Both the position numbers and the translations under genes were made by a program. Positions 1-7,291 of a stretch of 34,480 nt of DNA are shown in pieces. The notes beneath the pieces are model-generated. The model saw only the letters and a list, made by a program, of their open reading frames with translations. It was not told the DNA's origin and made no database searches. Location of the stretch: NCBI RefSeq assembly GCF_022760835.1, contig NZ_JAKTNQ010000024.1:365-34844 (forward strand), in the 5' to 3' direction. Positions within the stretch are counted from its first letter, which is position 1, and each line of letters starts with the position of its first letter. Source of the DNA: Thermus altitudinis (GTDB taxonomy: Bacteria > Deinococcota > Deinococci > Deinococcales > Thermaceae).

Positions 1-9
1 ACTTTGTAG

Positions 10-84
10 TCGGTCAGCGCATGCCTTCCTGTGCTCCTTCTCGCGGAGATTGGAGTGCCCTACGCCGTTTTGCCCGCTGACCGA
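10..84. repeat. Widely spaced inverted repeat at the window edge
   Basis: TCGGTCAGCG (10-19) is the exact reverse complement of CGCTGACCGA (75-84). The 55-bp middle has no clear reading frame. It could be the 3' structure of an upstream transcript or a protein-binding site. The upstream context is outside the window, so no function is assigned. Confidence 0.35.
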
Positions 85-103
85 AGAACCTTGGGTGGAG
101 GGC

Positions 104-132
104 TTGCACCTTGAGGGGGGTACTGTTATAAA
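104..132 (+). promoter_or_regulatory. Promoter of the lexA-like gene
   Basis: TTGCAC (104-109), a 17-bp spacer and TATAAA (127-132) form a good sigma-70-type promoter. Transcription should start near 139, just ahead of a strong AGGAGG ribosome site at 141-146 and the ATG at 151. Confidence 0.7.
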
Positions 133-136
133 ACAG
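123..136. promoter_or_regulatory. LexA-like operator on the -10 box
   Basis: CTGTT-ATAA-AACAG is a perfect palindrome with 5-bp arms lying across the -10 hexamer. It resembles the E. coli LexA box (CTG-N10-CAG) but with an 8-bp interior. Its place on the promoter of a gene for a LexA-type repressor implies negative autoregulation. No second full copy was seen in the window. Confidence 0.6.
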
Positions 137-150
137 GTAGAGGAGGAGCT

Positions 151-795
151 ATGGCACCCCCCTTGCCGGAAGGGCAAAAGCGGGTCTTTTTAGAAGCGGC
201 GCGGCTCCTGCGCCAGGGTCTTTCCCCCACGGCCCATGACCTGACCCGGGCCTTGGGCTTGCGGCCGCAGACCGTGCGCCAGCACCTGGAGGCCCTGGCC
301 CGGAAGGGCCTGGTGGTCCTCTATCCCCAAGGGCACGGCCGCCCCACCCACGTGGAGCTTACGCCGGAGGGGAGGCTGCTTGCGGGCCTCGCCATTCCGG
401 TGGTGGGAAGGGTTCCTGCGGGGCCCCTGGAGGAGGCTCTGGAGGAGGTGGAGGGCCTCATCCCCCTGCCCGCACGCCCTAACCTTTTCGCCCTCGTGGT
501 GGAAGGGAACAGCATGGCGGAGTACCTCCTGGATGGGGACGTGGTGGTGGTGGAGCGGGGAGTAAGGCCGAGGCGAGGGGAGATTGCCGCCGTGCTTCAC
601 GAGGGGAAGACCACGCTCAAGTACATCTACCCCGAAGGGGACATGGTGGTCCTCAAACCCCACAACCCCGCCTATCCCACCCTGCGCTTGCCCGCCTCGG
701 AGGTGGAGGTCCAGGGAGTGTTTCGCTTCCTCCTGAGGGGAAGGGAGGCCCTCGAGGCGATGCGGCTTCTTTTGAGGTGGAGCTATGAGCACTGA
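151..795 (+). CDS. LexA/CI-type self-cleaving transcriptional repressor
   Basis: 214 aa. The N-terminal half (about 10-75) is a winged helix-turn-helix (recognition region near 31-50). The C-terminal half is a peptidase S24/LexA fold: an Ala90-Gly91 bond in the cleavage-site context RVPAGPL, catalytic Ser121 in GNSM and Lys157 in TTLKYIY. The S-K spacing (36) is nearly that of E. coli LexA (37). Such proteins repress DNA-damage or prophage/plasmid genes until RecA filaments trigger autocleavage. The ATG at 151 follows AGGAGG and a promoter overlapped by a palindromic operator. It overlaps the next gene by 11 bp, so the two are co-transcribed. Whether it is a host-type LexA or an element-specific repressor cannot be settled here; its position next to a primase-like gene favours the latter. 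Confidence 0.85.
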   Translation: MAPPLPEGQKRVFLEAARLLRQGLSPTAHDLTRALGLRPQTVRQHLEALARKGLVVLYPQGHGRPTHVELTPEGRLLAGLAIPVVGRVPAGPLEEALEEVEGLIPLPARPNLFALVVEGNSMAEYLLDGDVVVVERGVRPRRGEIAAVLHEGKTTLKYIYPEGDMVVLKPHNPAYPTLRLPASEVEVQGVFRFLLRGREALEAMRLLLRWSYEH

Positions 796-1171
796 AGCCC
801 TTTTCCGCGTTCGGGTTGAAGAGGAAGGGAGGTCAGGGTTCCGGCTGTTGCGGTTGCTCCCCTCGCGGGAGCGGTTGGTGGTGGTTCTACGCGAAAGCGC
901 CCTCGAGGGGCTTTTGCGCCTTCCCGAGGGCTCCTTCCGCAGGCTGGCCCATGGCGAGGCCAGCGTGGTGTCTATGGCCAGCCTGCTCCCCGAGGAGCGG
1001 CTGCAGCTGGAGACCCTGGGCTATGCTCGGACCTTCAGGCGGCCCAAGGGGGAGGTGGCGGCGGAGGTCTTCTTCCTCCAGGAGGAGATCCCCCTGGTTT
1101 GGGCGAGACTGGACCTGGACGGGGCGGGGGTGGTGCTGGAGGCCTTCTTGGAACCCGAGGAGGTGCTCTAA
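785..1171 (+). CDS. Unknown 128-aa protein in the lexA-like operon
   Basis: ATG at 785 lies inside the end of the repressor gene (ATGAGCACTGA), so translation is probably coupled. The product is 128 aa with no transmembrane segment or signal peptide, rich in Leu, Arg and Glu, and with an acidic end. I do not recognise a family. Its placement between a LexA-like repressor and a primase-like gene suggests a role in damage-inducible replication or repair functions, but this is inference only. Confidence 0.6.
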   Translation: MSTEALFRVRVEEEGRSGFRLLRLLPSRERLVVVLRESALEGLLRLPEGSFRRLAHGEASVVSMASLLPEERLQLETLGYARTFRRPKGEVAAEVFFLQEEIPLVWARLDLDGAGVVLEAFLEPEEVL

Positions 1172-1178
1172 GGGCCCG

Positions 1179-1194
1179 GGGGCCTAGCGGCCCC
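1179..1194. repeat. GGGGCC-TAGC-GGCCCC hairpin
   Basis: Perfect 6-bp GC stem with a 4-nt loop in the gap before the primase-like gene, 12 nt upstream of the GTG. The hairpin and its flanks match, over about 21 nt, the one at 32250-32265, 31 kb away. It belongs to a family otherwise found at 31.5-33.6 kb. Confidence 0.6.
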
Positions 1195-1206
1195 ACGGGA
1201 AGGGGC

Positions 1207-2145
1207 GTGGACCCACTCACCCAGGCGATCGACACGGTGGACCTGCCGGAGCTCGTGGCCCGGCTCTTCCCAGAGTCGGGGGCCAGGCCCGGCAGGCCCG
1301 GGCTTTACCGGGCGGTCTGGCGGGGGGACAAGAAGCCCTCCCTCTCCCTCTTCAAGGCCGGGGGAGTGTGGTTCTTCCGGGACCACGCCACCGGGGAGAG
1401 CGGCAACGCCTACCACCTGCTCCTCGCCGCGGGCTTCTCCAAGGCGGAGGCGGTGGAGATCCTCCTCGGGGAGAGGCCCCTCCCCGAGCTCCCGAAGCGG
1501 CTCCGGCGCGGGAAGGAGAAGCCCAAGCCCCCGGTGGACCTGGGGGCCGCGCTCTCCGAGGCCCAGGCCCGCCTCAGGGAAGCGAAGGAGCTCCCCGAGG
1601 TCCTGAAGGGGCGGGGGCTCACCCTGAGGGAAGCGGTCCTCCTCGGGATGGGGCTTTCCCCCGAGGGGGACCTCTACCTTCCGGTCTATGACCCGGAGGG
1701 GAGGGTGGTGGCGGTGAAGGTGCGCCACCTGAGGCCCAGGGACGGCCAGCGCTATCGCTACCTCACCCGGGGGTGCGGCACGCCGCCCTGGTACGGCCCG
1801 GGCTACGGGAAGCGGGCGGGGGTCCTGGTGGTGGAGGGGGAGCTCAACGCCGTGGCCCTCTACCTCGCCGTGGGGGACCTCCTGGACGTGGTGGGGGTGG
1901 CCGGGGTGAACGGCACCCTCCCCGAGCCGGACGGCAGGCTCACCTTCCTCCTCCTGGACGGGGACGAGGCCGGGAGGAAGGCGGCGGAGAGGTGGCAGGC
2001 GGAGCTTGGGGGCTACCTGCTCGCCCCCCTCGAGGACGGCGACGCGTGCGAGGTGGCCGAGGCCCTGGGCCGGGAAGCCCTCAGGAAGGAGGTCCTCGCC
2101 CGGGTGGCCGAGGCCTTCCTGGAAAGGGGAGGTGCAAACAGTTGA
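1207..2145 (+). CDS. Primase-like protein with Toprim domain
   Basis: From the GTG at 1207 the product is 312 aa; a TTG at 1099 would add 36 low-complexity residues and overlap the upstream gene. Residues about 25-80 follow the layout of a CHC2 primase zinc domain (GDKKPSLSLF, then ATGESGNAYHL) but carry none of the zinc-binding Cys/His. A Toprim domain follows, with E210 in VVEGELNA and D251/D253 in DGDEAG. Toprim primases make RNA primers on single-stranded DNA. Oddly, the last codons (Ala-Asn-Ser-stop) lie in the IS-end sequence GCAAACAGTTGA, so the C-terminus has been set by an IS insertion and the original protein may have been longer. A plasmid or phage primase is the best guess. Confidence 0.65.
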   Translation: MDPLTQAIDTVDLPELVARLFPESGARPGRPGLYRAVWRGDKKPSLSLFKAGGVWFFRDHATGESGNAYHLLLAAGFSKAEAVEILLGERPLPELPKRLRRGKEKPKPPVDLGAALSEAQARLREAKELPEVLKGRGLTLREAVLLGMGLSPEGDLYLPVYDPEGRVVAVKVRHLRPRDGQRYRYLTRGCGTPPWYGPGYGKRAGVLVVEGELNAVALYLAVGDLLDVVGVAGVNGTLPEPDGRLTFLLLDGDEAGRKAAERWQAELGGYLLAPLEDGDACEVAEALGREALRKEVLARVAEAFLERGGANS

Positions 2146-2170
2146 AAAATAGCGAACACTAAGCTATACT
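2142..2170 (+). promoter_or_regulatory. Promoter for tnpA, leaderless
   Basis: TTGAAA (2142-2147), 17-bp spacer, TATACT (2165-2170). The ATG at 2180 lies 9 nt beyond the -10 with no ribosome site, so the transcript probably starts at or next to the start codon. Confidence 0.65.
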
Positions 2171-2179
2171 ACCTTTCAG

Positions 2180-2824
2180 ATGGACCCACTTCTCCTTACA
2201 GCACAGCAGATCCAGGAGCGTTACGGCCTGCACCGCAACACCCTGTACAAGTGGGAGAAGCAGGGCATCCTCCACCCCGTCCGCACACCGGGCGGCCGCA
2301 GGCGGTACCGCAAGGAAGAGATCGAACGGCTACTCTCCTTAGGGGTCGGAGCTCCTTCGGAAAGACCCAGGCCCCGTACCCTGCTCTACGCCCGGGTAAG
2401 CACCAAAAAGCAGGAAGCTTTTCTCAGAAACCAGATCGCCCGGCTGGAAGCCTTTGCCAGGGAGCGGGGTTGGGAATACGAGGTCATCGCCGAAGTCGCC
2501 AGCGGGGTCAACGAGAACAGGCGGGGCCTCGTCAAGGTTCTGAACCGGGCCAAGAACGGGGAGCTGGACCGGGTGGTGGTGGAGTACGAGGACCGCCTGG
2601 CGCGGTTCGGCCTCGGCTACATCCGGCGCTTCCTGGAAGCCTTCGGGGTGGAGCTCGTGGTCCTGAACGGGAAGGAGAGTCAGGAGGTGCACGAGGAGCT
2701 GGCCGAGGACCTGGTGGCCGTCGTTTCCAGCTTCGCGGCGCGGATTTACGGGAAACGAGGTTCGCGTCCCAGGAGGAAAAAGGGGGAGGCCAGGGGTGTC
2801 CAAGCGGCGGAAGAGAAAACCTAA
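2180..2824 (+). CDS. tnpA: IS607-family serine recombinase
   Basis: 214 aa. Residues about 5-55 are a MerR-like helix-turn-helix (QIQERYGLHRNTLYKWEKQG, then TPGGRRRYRKEEI). A small serine-recombinase catalytic domain follows, with nucleophile Ser74 in YARVSTKKQ and the conserved arginines in LARFGLGYIRRF. This DNA-binding-domain-first order is diagnostic of IS607 TnpA. It catalyses excision and insertion of the element through a 5'-phosphoserine intermediate. It overlaps tnpB by 29 bp. The reading frame is intact and the C-terminal tail is basic, so it looks functional. Confidence 0.9.
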   Translation: MDPLLLTAQQIQERYGLHRNTLYKWEKQGILHPVRTPGGRRRYRKEEIERLLSLGVGAPSERPRPRTLLYARVSTKKQEAFLRNQIARLEAFARERGWEYEVIAEVASGVNENRRGLVKVLNRAKNGELDRVVVEYEDRLARFGLGYIRRFLEAFGVELVVLNGKESQEVHEELAEDLVAVVSSFAARIYGKRGSRPRRKKGEARGVQAAEEKT

Positions 2825-4358
2825 GCACTTCCGGGGAGTCTACGCCCTCCTGGTCTTCCCCTTTGCAGAGGACTTTCACCTTCTCCTGGACCTCATGCGC
2901 CGCTTCTCGGCGGCCGTGCGCTACGCCTACAACCGCCTCTTGGAAGGAAAGGGCCGGGAGGAGCTCAAACGTCAGGACGACCTCCTCTGCACCTTCTTCC
3001 GCCTCAACACCCGCCACGCCGACGACGCCGTCTTGAAGGCCCAGGCCGTCCTGGACTCCGCCCGGGAGAGAGGAGAAGACCCTAGGAAGGTCGTTTTCGG
3101 GGGAAGGAAGCTCTTTGAGACCCTGAGGCGCAGGCACCTCTCGGGTAAGCCCCTGAAGGAGCTCAAGCGGGAGTGGAAGGAGAAGCGCCAGGGTCTCCTC
3201 TACTCCCGGGGGGACAGGACCAAGGGGGGCAACCTCAACCTCCGCCTGGAGGCCGAGGACGGGGCTTTATGGCTCCGCGTCAACCTGGGGAACGGGAGGT
3301 ACGCCTGGGCCCTGGTGAAGACCTCCCACCCGAACCTGAGCGCCCTGGTGGAGCGTGTCCACGCCTCCCTCCCCTACAACGTGGAGCTCTCCCTCAAGGA
3401 CGGGAAGGTCCACGCCACCTTCACCTGGGAGGAAGAACCCACACCCCTCGCGGCCACGAAGGAGAACGGCGTCCTGGGCATAGACGTCAACTCGGACCCC
3501 TACCACCTCGCCTTGGCGGTGGTGGGGCCGGATGGAAACCTGAAGCGCCACCTCACCCTCTCCCTGGAGGAGGTGGACCGCGCTCCGAACAGGGGGACGA
3601 AGGAGCTTCTCCTGTGGAAGATCGCCCACCAGGTGGTCTCCCTAGCGGAGGAGCACGGCGTAGCCGTCGCCACGGAGCGCCTGAAGCACCTCCCCAAGGG
3701 AAGGAGAGGGGACGGCTCTGGAAGAGCTTTCCGCAGGAAGCAACACCGCTTCGCCTACGCCTCCCTCCTCCGGAAGGTCCATTCGTTGGCGAGGAAGAAA
3801 GGTGTCCAAGTCGTGGAGGTGAACCCCCAGGACACCTCCGCCATCGGGATGCTGAAGTACGCCCCCCTTCTTTCCCTCTCCAAGGACGTGGCCGCCGCGT
3901 ACGTGATCGGAAGGAGAGCCTTGGGGTTCAAGGAGAAGCTTCCCAAAGGCTACGGGAAGCTTCTCCGGGACGAACGCTTCAGGGACCACGCCCAGGGCTT
4001 CTACGCCTCCAGAGTCCGGGAACTCCAAGCCAAGAGAGCGCAGGAACAGAACCCCTACCTCAGGCGCAGGCTTTCCCGGGAGATCGGGGAGGCGAAGCGC
4101 CACCTCTCCTTGCTTTCAAGCCTTCAGGGTTCACCGGGGAGCCAGAGGGAGGTCACCGACGGAAGGAACTCCCCTGGCGTTAATCCCTGGCGGGTCCTGA
4201 GGGTAGGCACTTTCCTTCCCCTCCTCGGGCGCGAGGTGCCGAGGGACCTCTCCCCGCTGAAGGTCTTCCTTCACCGGGGAGCGTGGGAGGGGTGGAGGGA
4301 AAGCCGAGGTCCCCATCCTGGTGGGGGGCCGAAGCGCGCTAATGTGCACTTTGGTTGA
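2796..4358 (+). CDS. tnpB: TnpB-family RNA-guided nuclease, zinc ribbon absent
   Basis: 520 aa, longer than the roughly 400 aa usual for TnpB. RuvC-like acidic residues are D230 (VLGIDVNSD), E294 (ATERLKHL) and D364 (SLSKDVAAA). The N-terminal part (LMRRFSAAVRYAYNRLLEG) is typical of Thermus TnpB proteins. The CxxC...CxxC zinc ribbon normally placed between the second and third RuvC motifs is missing; the stretch around 345-363 has no cysteines. Beyond about residue 440 the tail is low in conserved character and may be translated from the element's right-end non-coding (omega RNA) sequence. TnpB proteins are omega-RNA-guided DNA nucleases that help retain the IS; they are not the transposase. 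GTG start at 2796 inside tnpA. The N-terminal region has a diverged relative at 34166. Confidence 0.85.
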   Translation: MSKRRKRKPKHFRGVYALLVFPFAEDFHLLLDLMRRFSAAVRYAYNRLLEGKGREELKRQDDLLCTFFRLNTRHADDAVLKAQAVLDSARERGEDPRKVVFGGRKLFETLRRRHLSGKPLKELKREWKEKRQGLLYSRGDRTKGGNLNLRLEAEDGALWLRVNLGNGRYAWALVKTSHPNLSALVERVHASLPYNVELSLKDGKVHATFTWEEEPTPLAATKENGVLGIDVNSDPYHLALAVVGPDGNLKRHLTLSLEEVDRAPNRGTKELLLWKIAHQVVSLAEEHGVAVATERLKHLPKGRRGDGSGRAFRRKQHRFAYASLLRKVHSLARKKGVQVVEVNPQDTSAIGMLKYAPLLSLSKDVAAAYVIGRRALGFKEKLPKGYGKLLRDERFRDHAQGFYASRVRELQAKRAQEQNPYLRRRLSREIGEAKRHLSLLSSLQGSPGSQREVTDGRNSPGVNPWRVLRVGTFLPLLGREVPRDLSPLKVFLHRGAWEGWRESRGPHPGGGPKRANVHFG

Positions 4359-4380
4359 CCAGGTGTGTAAGATGCGGTCT

Positions 4381-5394
4381 ATGGAAGCCCACCTAGTCCC
4401 CTTCGGCGGGGGCCACCTCCTGGTCTCGGAGGCGGGGGTCTTCGCCCTGGCGAAGGAGGCGCGCCAGGCCGAGGCCCTAGGCCGGGAGGCCTACGCCCTC
4501 CTCGCCCTCCCCGTGGTGCCCCTGGTGGTGGGGAGCTACCGGCGGGGCTACCACGAGGGGGTCCTCCACGTGGCCTCCCTGGAGGAGCACCTCCAGGCGC
4601 TTCCCCGGGTCCTCTCCCCGGCGGACGTGGGCCGGATCGCCGCCTTCCTCAAGGGGGAAGGGGAGAGGCCGGAGGCGCGCCTCCTCGAGCCGGGCCGCCC
4701 GGAAACCCCAGTTGCTTCCCCGCCAGGGGAACACCTTGAGGAGGCGGCCCCTGTAGAGGAGGCCCGGACCGGACCGCCCCCGCCGCCCCAGGGCGGGGAA
4801 GGGGAGAGGCGGGAAGCACGCCTCGAGGGGTTTCCCAAGGCGGGGGAGGCTTCTCCCCGGGGGAGGGTCCTCACCCGGGAGCGGGAAGCCTTCCCCGCCT
4901 CCCCCAGGGAGAGGCGGTCTCCCCTGGTGCCCCTTCTCCTCCTCGCCGCTTCCCTTCCCCTCGTCCTCTACCCCGCCTTTGCGGGGGCCATCCCCGGAGC
5001 CCTGGCCCTCTTTCCCGCCCTGAACCTGGTCCTGGTGCAGGACCGCCTCCTCAAGCGCGGGGGGCCTGCCCGGGGGTACGTGAGCGCCTTCAAGGGACTC
5101 CTCTTCGGCCTCGCCCTGGTGGTCCTTTTGGGGGGAGGGTCCTTAGGCGTCTTCCTCTCCCTGGCGGGGGGCCTGGCCTGGGCCCTCCTCCCCGCCCTCT
5201 ACGGGGTGGCGGCGAGCCTCTGGTCCCTCCCCCTGGGCCGCCCCGCCCGCCTCTACGCCCAGGCCGTGGGGGATGCCCTGGGGCCCGCCGCCCTCCTCAC
5301 CCCCCTGGCCTTCCTTTACGCCGTGCCCCTGGGGCTCGCCCTCGCCGCCTTGGGCCTCCTGGCCCTCCTAGGAGGATACCTGGGGGAGGACTAG
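4381..5394 (+). CDS. Unknown membrane protein, first gene after the IS
   Basis: 337 aa from ATG 4381; starts at 4372 or farther upstream are possible. The first ~100 residues are soluble, followed by a Pro/Glu/Arg-rich linker (about 100-175) and about four hydrophobic segments from residue ~178 to the end. I do not recognise the family. The gene directly abuts the right side of the IS607 element and lacks a convincing promoter, so its native upstream region may have been replaced. It sits ahead of the T4SS genes but is separated from them by the promoter at 5405. Confidence 0.6.
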   Translation: MEAHLVPFGGGHLLVSEAGVFALAKEARQAEALGREAYALLALPVVPLVVGSYRRGYHEGVLHVASLEEHLQALPRVLSPADVGRIAAFLKGEGERPEARLLEPGRPETPVASPPGEHLEEAAPVEEARTGPPPPPQGGEGERREARLEGFPKAGEASPRGRVLTREREAFPASPRERRSPLVPLLLLAASLPLVLYPAFAGAIPGALALFPALNLVLVQDRLLKRGGPARGYVSAFKGLLFGLALVVLLGGGSLGVFLSLAGGLAWALLPALYGVAASLWSLPLGRPARLYAQAVGDALGPAALLTPLAFLYAVPLGLALAALGLLALLGGYLGED

Positions 5395-5404
5395 CAACAA
5401 AAGC

Positions 5405-5433
5405 TTGCTTAGTTGCCACACCTATGGCAACAT
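5405..5433 (+). promoter_or_regulatory. Promoter of VirB9-like operon (shared family)
   Basis: TTGCTT (5405-5410), 17-bp spacer, CAACAT (5428-5433), then 6 nt to the ATG at 5440, consistent with a leaderless message. An inverted repeat TTGCCA/TGGCAA (5413-5430) lies in the spacer and reaches the -10. The stretch GGCAACATGAGGGC recurs on the minus strand in front of virB10, and GGTA(G/C)CAT relatives lie at 21063, 27587, 28965 and 29826. Confidence 0.55.
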
Positions 5434-5439
5434 GAGGGC

Positions 5440-6279
5440 ATGCGGTTGCGTGCCGTGTTGCTGGCTCTAACCATGGCCCTTCCGGCCCAGGCCCAGGTGG
5501 TGCTCAAGACCTATTACGCGGAGGACCTGGTAAAGACCCCGGGGCTTCTGGAGGTAAGCCCAGGCTTCACCACGGTCATCGACTTCTGGGACACGGTGGA
5601 CGCCGCCTTCTCCGCCAAGCGGGAGCTCCTTCGCCTCGAGGGGGGCGGGAGCAGGCTCCTCCTCTCCACGGGGATGATGGGCACCCAGACGGGGGCGGTG
5701 CCCGTGAAGAGCGGGATGACCGACCTGGTGGTGGAGGTGGGGGGGAGGACCCTCCTCTTCACGGTGCGCATCGGGCCGGGGGAGTACCCGAGGCGGTACC
5801 AGGTGCTCCTCAAGCGGACCCAGGGGGGGACCTACGCCCCTCTCTCCCAGACTCCTTCCACTCCCACGGCGGGGCCTGCCCAAAGCTCCTCCCCCGCTCC
5901 TTCTCCCACCCCCAGCCCTCAGGTTCAGGCCCCGGCGGTGCACTTCACCACCACCGTGGAGGCCCCTTCCGGGGAGGAGGGGAGGGTGAGCGTCTTCTTC
6001 ACCCTGGAGAACCGGGGAAGCCGCCCCGTGAGCTTCGCCCTCAACGATCTCCAGATCCTGCAGGAGGGGAAGCCCCTCCGGTTTGAGGTGCGCCGGGACC
6101 CCCTAAAGGCGGTCCTGAACCCCGGAGAGGGGCAGAGCGGGGTCATCGTGGTCCACGGGGCGAGGCCCGGGGAACTCCTCCTCAGGTGGCGGGGGGTGGA
6201 GCTCGGGCCCGGGAGGAGCTTCCTCCTGGAGAGGCGGCTTTTGGGCAAGACCATCGAGGTCCAGACGGAAGGGAGGTAG
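5440..6279 (+). CDS. Secreted VirB9-like T4SS core protein
   Basis: 279 aa from ATG 5440, chosen because a clear signal peptide follows (hydrophobic 5-14, AQA at 16-18). Residues about 20-125 resemble a VirB9/TrbG N-terminal domain: beta-rich, with TTVIDFWDTVDAAF, a spaced glycine block, and a closing TDLVVEVGGRTLLFTVRI. A Pro/Ser/Thr linker (about 130-165) leads to an immunoglobulin-like domain (VFFTLENRGSRPVSFALN). VirB9 forms the outer ring of the T4SS core with VirB7 and VirB10. The promoter motif is the same as that of virB10, which supports a shared complex. Similarity is by pattern only; a generic secreted protein remains possible. Confidence 0.5.
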   Translation: MRLRAVLLALTMALPAQAQVVLKTYYAEDLVKTPGLLEVSPGFTTVIDFWDTVDAAFSAKRELLRLEGGGSRLLLSTGMMGTQTGAVPVKSGMTDLVVEVGGRTLLFTVRIGPGEYPRRYQVLLKRTQGGTYAPLSQTPSTPTAGPAQSSSPAPSPTPSPQVQAPAVHFTTTVEAPSGEEGRVSVFFTLENRGSRPVSFALNDLQILQEGKPLRFEVRRDPLKAVLNPGEGQSGVIVVHGARPGELLLRWRGVELGPGRSFLLERRLLGKTIEVQTEGR

Positions 6280-6280
6280 A

Positions 6281-6733
6281 ATGGACCTCCTCGCGCCTTG
6301 GCGGGAAGGCCCCTACACCCTACAGGAGGCCCTGGAGCGCTACGGGGAGGCCCTGGTGGGGGAGGCCCTGAGGCAACGGGTGCTGAAGCCGGTGATGACC
6401 CGGCTCGGCCCCGTCCTGGTCCCGGCGGCCAAGGGCCGGAAGCGCCTCGGGCTCACCCGGTACTACACCCCCAGGGCGGGGGCCCTGGAGATGGCCCTCC
6501 TGGTGCGGCGGCACGCGGAGGCCATGGAGAGGGAGGGCTGGCGCATGCTCAGGCGGGAGGGGAGCAGGGCCGTCCTGGAGCGGGAGGGGGAGCGGGTGCT
6601 CCTGGTGGGGAAGAGGGGGGACCCCACCAAGAGGCCCGCTCCCAGGGACGAGCTGGAGGCCTCCGCCGGGCGGGTGATCGTTCTGACGCACGAGGCGCCT
6701 AAGCGAGGTGGCGCAGAGGTGGTGTATGTCTGA
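6281..6733 (+). CDS. Possible winged-helix DNA-binding protein
   Basis: 150 aa, starting 2 nt after the preceding stop, same operon. The N-terminal ~65 residues (ALVGEALRQRVLKP, then RYYTPRAGALEMALL) look like a winged helix with a YY-T-P wing, as in plasmid replication-relaxation proteins. The C-terminal half is basic with several short strands. No membrane segment. The minus-strand gene at 7458-7952 carries what looks like the matching nuclease-like half, so the two might be a split replication-relaxation protein. This is a tentative reading. Confidence 0.5.
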   Translation: MDLLAPWREGPYTLQEALERYGEALVGEALRQRVLKPVMTRLGPVLVPAAKGRKRLGLTRYYTPRAGALEMALLVRRHAEAMEREGWRMLRREGSRAVLEREGERVLLVGKRGDPTKRPAPRDELEASAGRVIVLTHEAPKRGGAEVVYV

Positions 6734-6941
6734 GGTGGCGAGCGCCATGAACGGCCTGGTGCTGAGCGTGGAGCCCCCTAAGGCGCTGGTCTTCGCCATC
6801 ACCACCCTGGGCCTCGCCCTGGGCGGCCTCCTCATCGCCATCGGGGAGCGGGACCGGGGGGTAGGCTACCTCATCGCCGCCCTCCTCGGGGGGATCCTCG
6901 CCTGGAACGCCAGGGCCCTCCTGAGCCTGTTTGGAGTATGA
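6726..6941 (+). CDS. Small two-helix membrane protein, VirB2-like
   Basis: 71 aa from ATG 6726, which overlaps the previous stop and follows GAGGTGG. Two hydrophobic helices (about 20-40 and 46-68) are joined by a short charged turn (GERDRG). Size, topology and the GGLLIAIG-turn-GGILA pattern resemble the VirB2-type pilin candidate at 9683. There is no clear cleavable signal. It could be a pilin paralogue or a small inner-membrane T4SS component. Confidence 0.55.
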   Translation: MSEVASAMNGLVLSVEPPKALVFAITTLGLALGGLLIAIGERDRGVGYLIAALLGGILAWNARALLSLFGV

Positions 6942-7279
6942 ACGAGGTCCTTTGTGGCGTGAGCCGGCTGGTGTGCGCCCTCACCCCCCCTGTGGTCCTG
7001 GTGGGGGCGCTCGTCCTCTTGGCGGTGATCTTCCTGGGCTACCGAGTGGTGATGGGGGACCTCCGGCGGGCCAAGTGGAGCCTGGCGGCCCTCCTCCTGC
7101 TGGCCGGGCTCCTCGCTCCGGTGCCGAACGGGCAGGGCGGGAGGACGGCGGCCTTCTACCCTCTTATCCGCATGCTCACCGGGGGGTACGGGGCCTGCAC
7201 CTTCATCGGCCCCCCTCCCCGGTACACCCCTTCCCCCGACGAGAAGCCCGTGAAGGGCCTCTCGTGTGGGGGCTCATGA
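6938..7279 (+). CDS. Two-helix membrane protein with cysteines, VirB2-like
   Basis: 113 aa, joined to the previous gene by an ATGA overlap. It begins CGVSRLVCALTPP followed by two transmembrane helices (about 18-38, 46-61) with a basic turn (DLRRAK), similar to the ICTIVSYLKGP start and two helices of the pilin candidate at 9683. A polar, cysteine-containing tail (about 65-113) is extra. Last gene of the plus-strand operon before a convergent gene. Confidence 0.55.
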   Translation: MNEVLCGVSRLVCALTPPVVLVGALVLLAVIFLGYRVVMGDLRRAKWSLAALLLLAGLLAPVPNGQGGRTAAFYPLIRMLTGGYGACTFIGPPPRYTPSPDEKPVKGLSCGGS

Positions 7280-7291
7280 GAAAAGGGCGCA

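Larger units (their letters stand above)
2134..4370 (+). mobile_element. IS607-type insertion sequence (tnpA-tnpB)
   Basis: Serine recombinase and TnpB genes overlap in the same direction, the IS607 arrangement. The left end is placed at GCAAACAGTTG because that sequence and the following AAATAGCG recur at 34030 upstream of the second tnpB. The right end is uncertain, between the tnpB stop (4358) and the next gene (4381). IS607 elements generally lack terminal inverted repeats and target duplications, so no flank test is available. Confidence 0.75.

Noticed and set aside
1-90. tRNA or other structured RNA gene
   Set aside because: A 10-bp stem is present but no cloverleaf, T-loop or CCA-type end could be drawn.
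1099-1206. Upstream TTG start of the primase-like gene
   Set aside because: The extra 36 residues are Gly/Arg low complexity and overlap the preceding gene in a different frame; GTG 1207 lies just before the conserved part.
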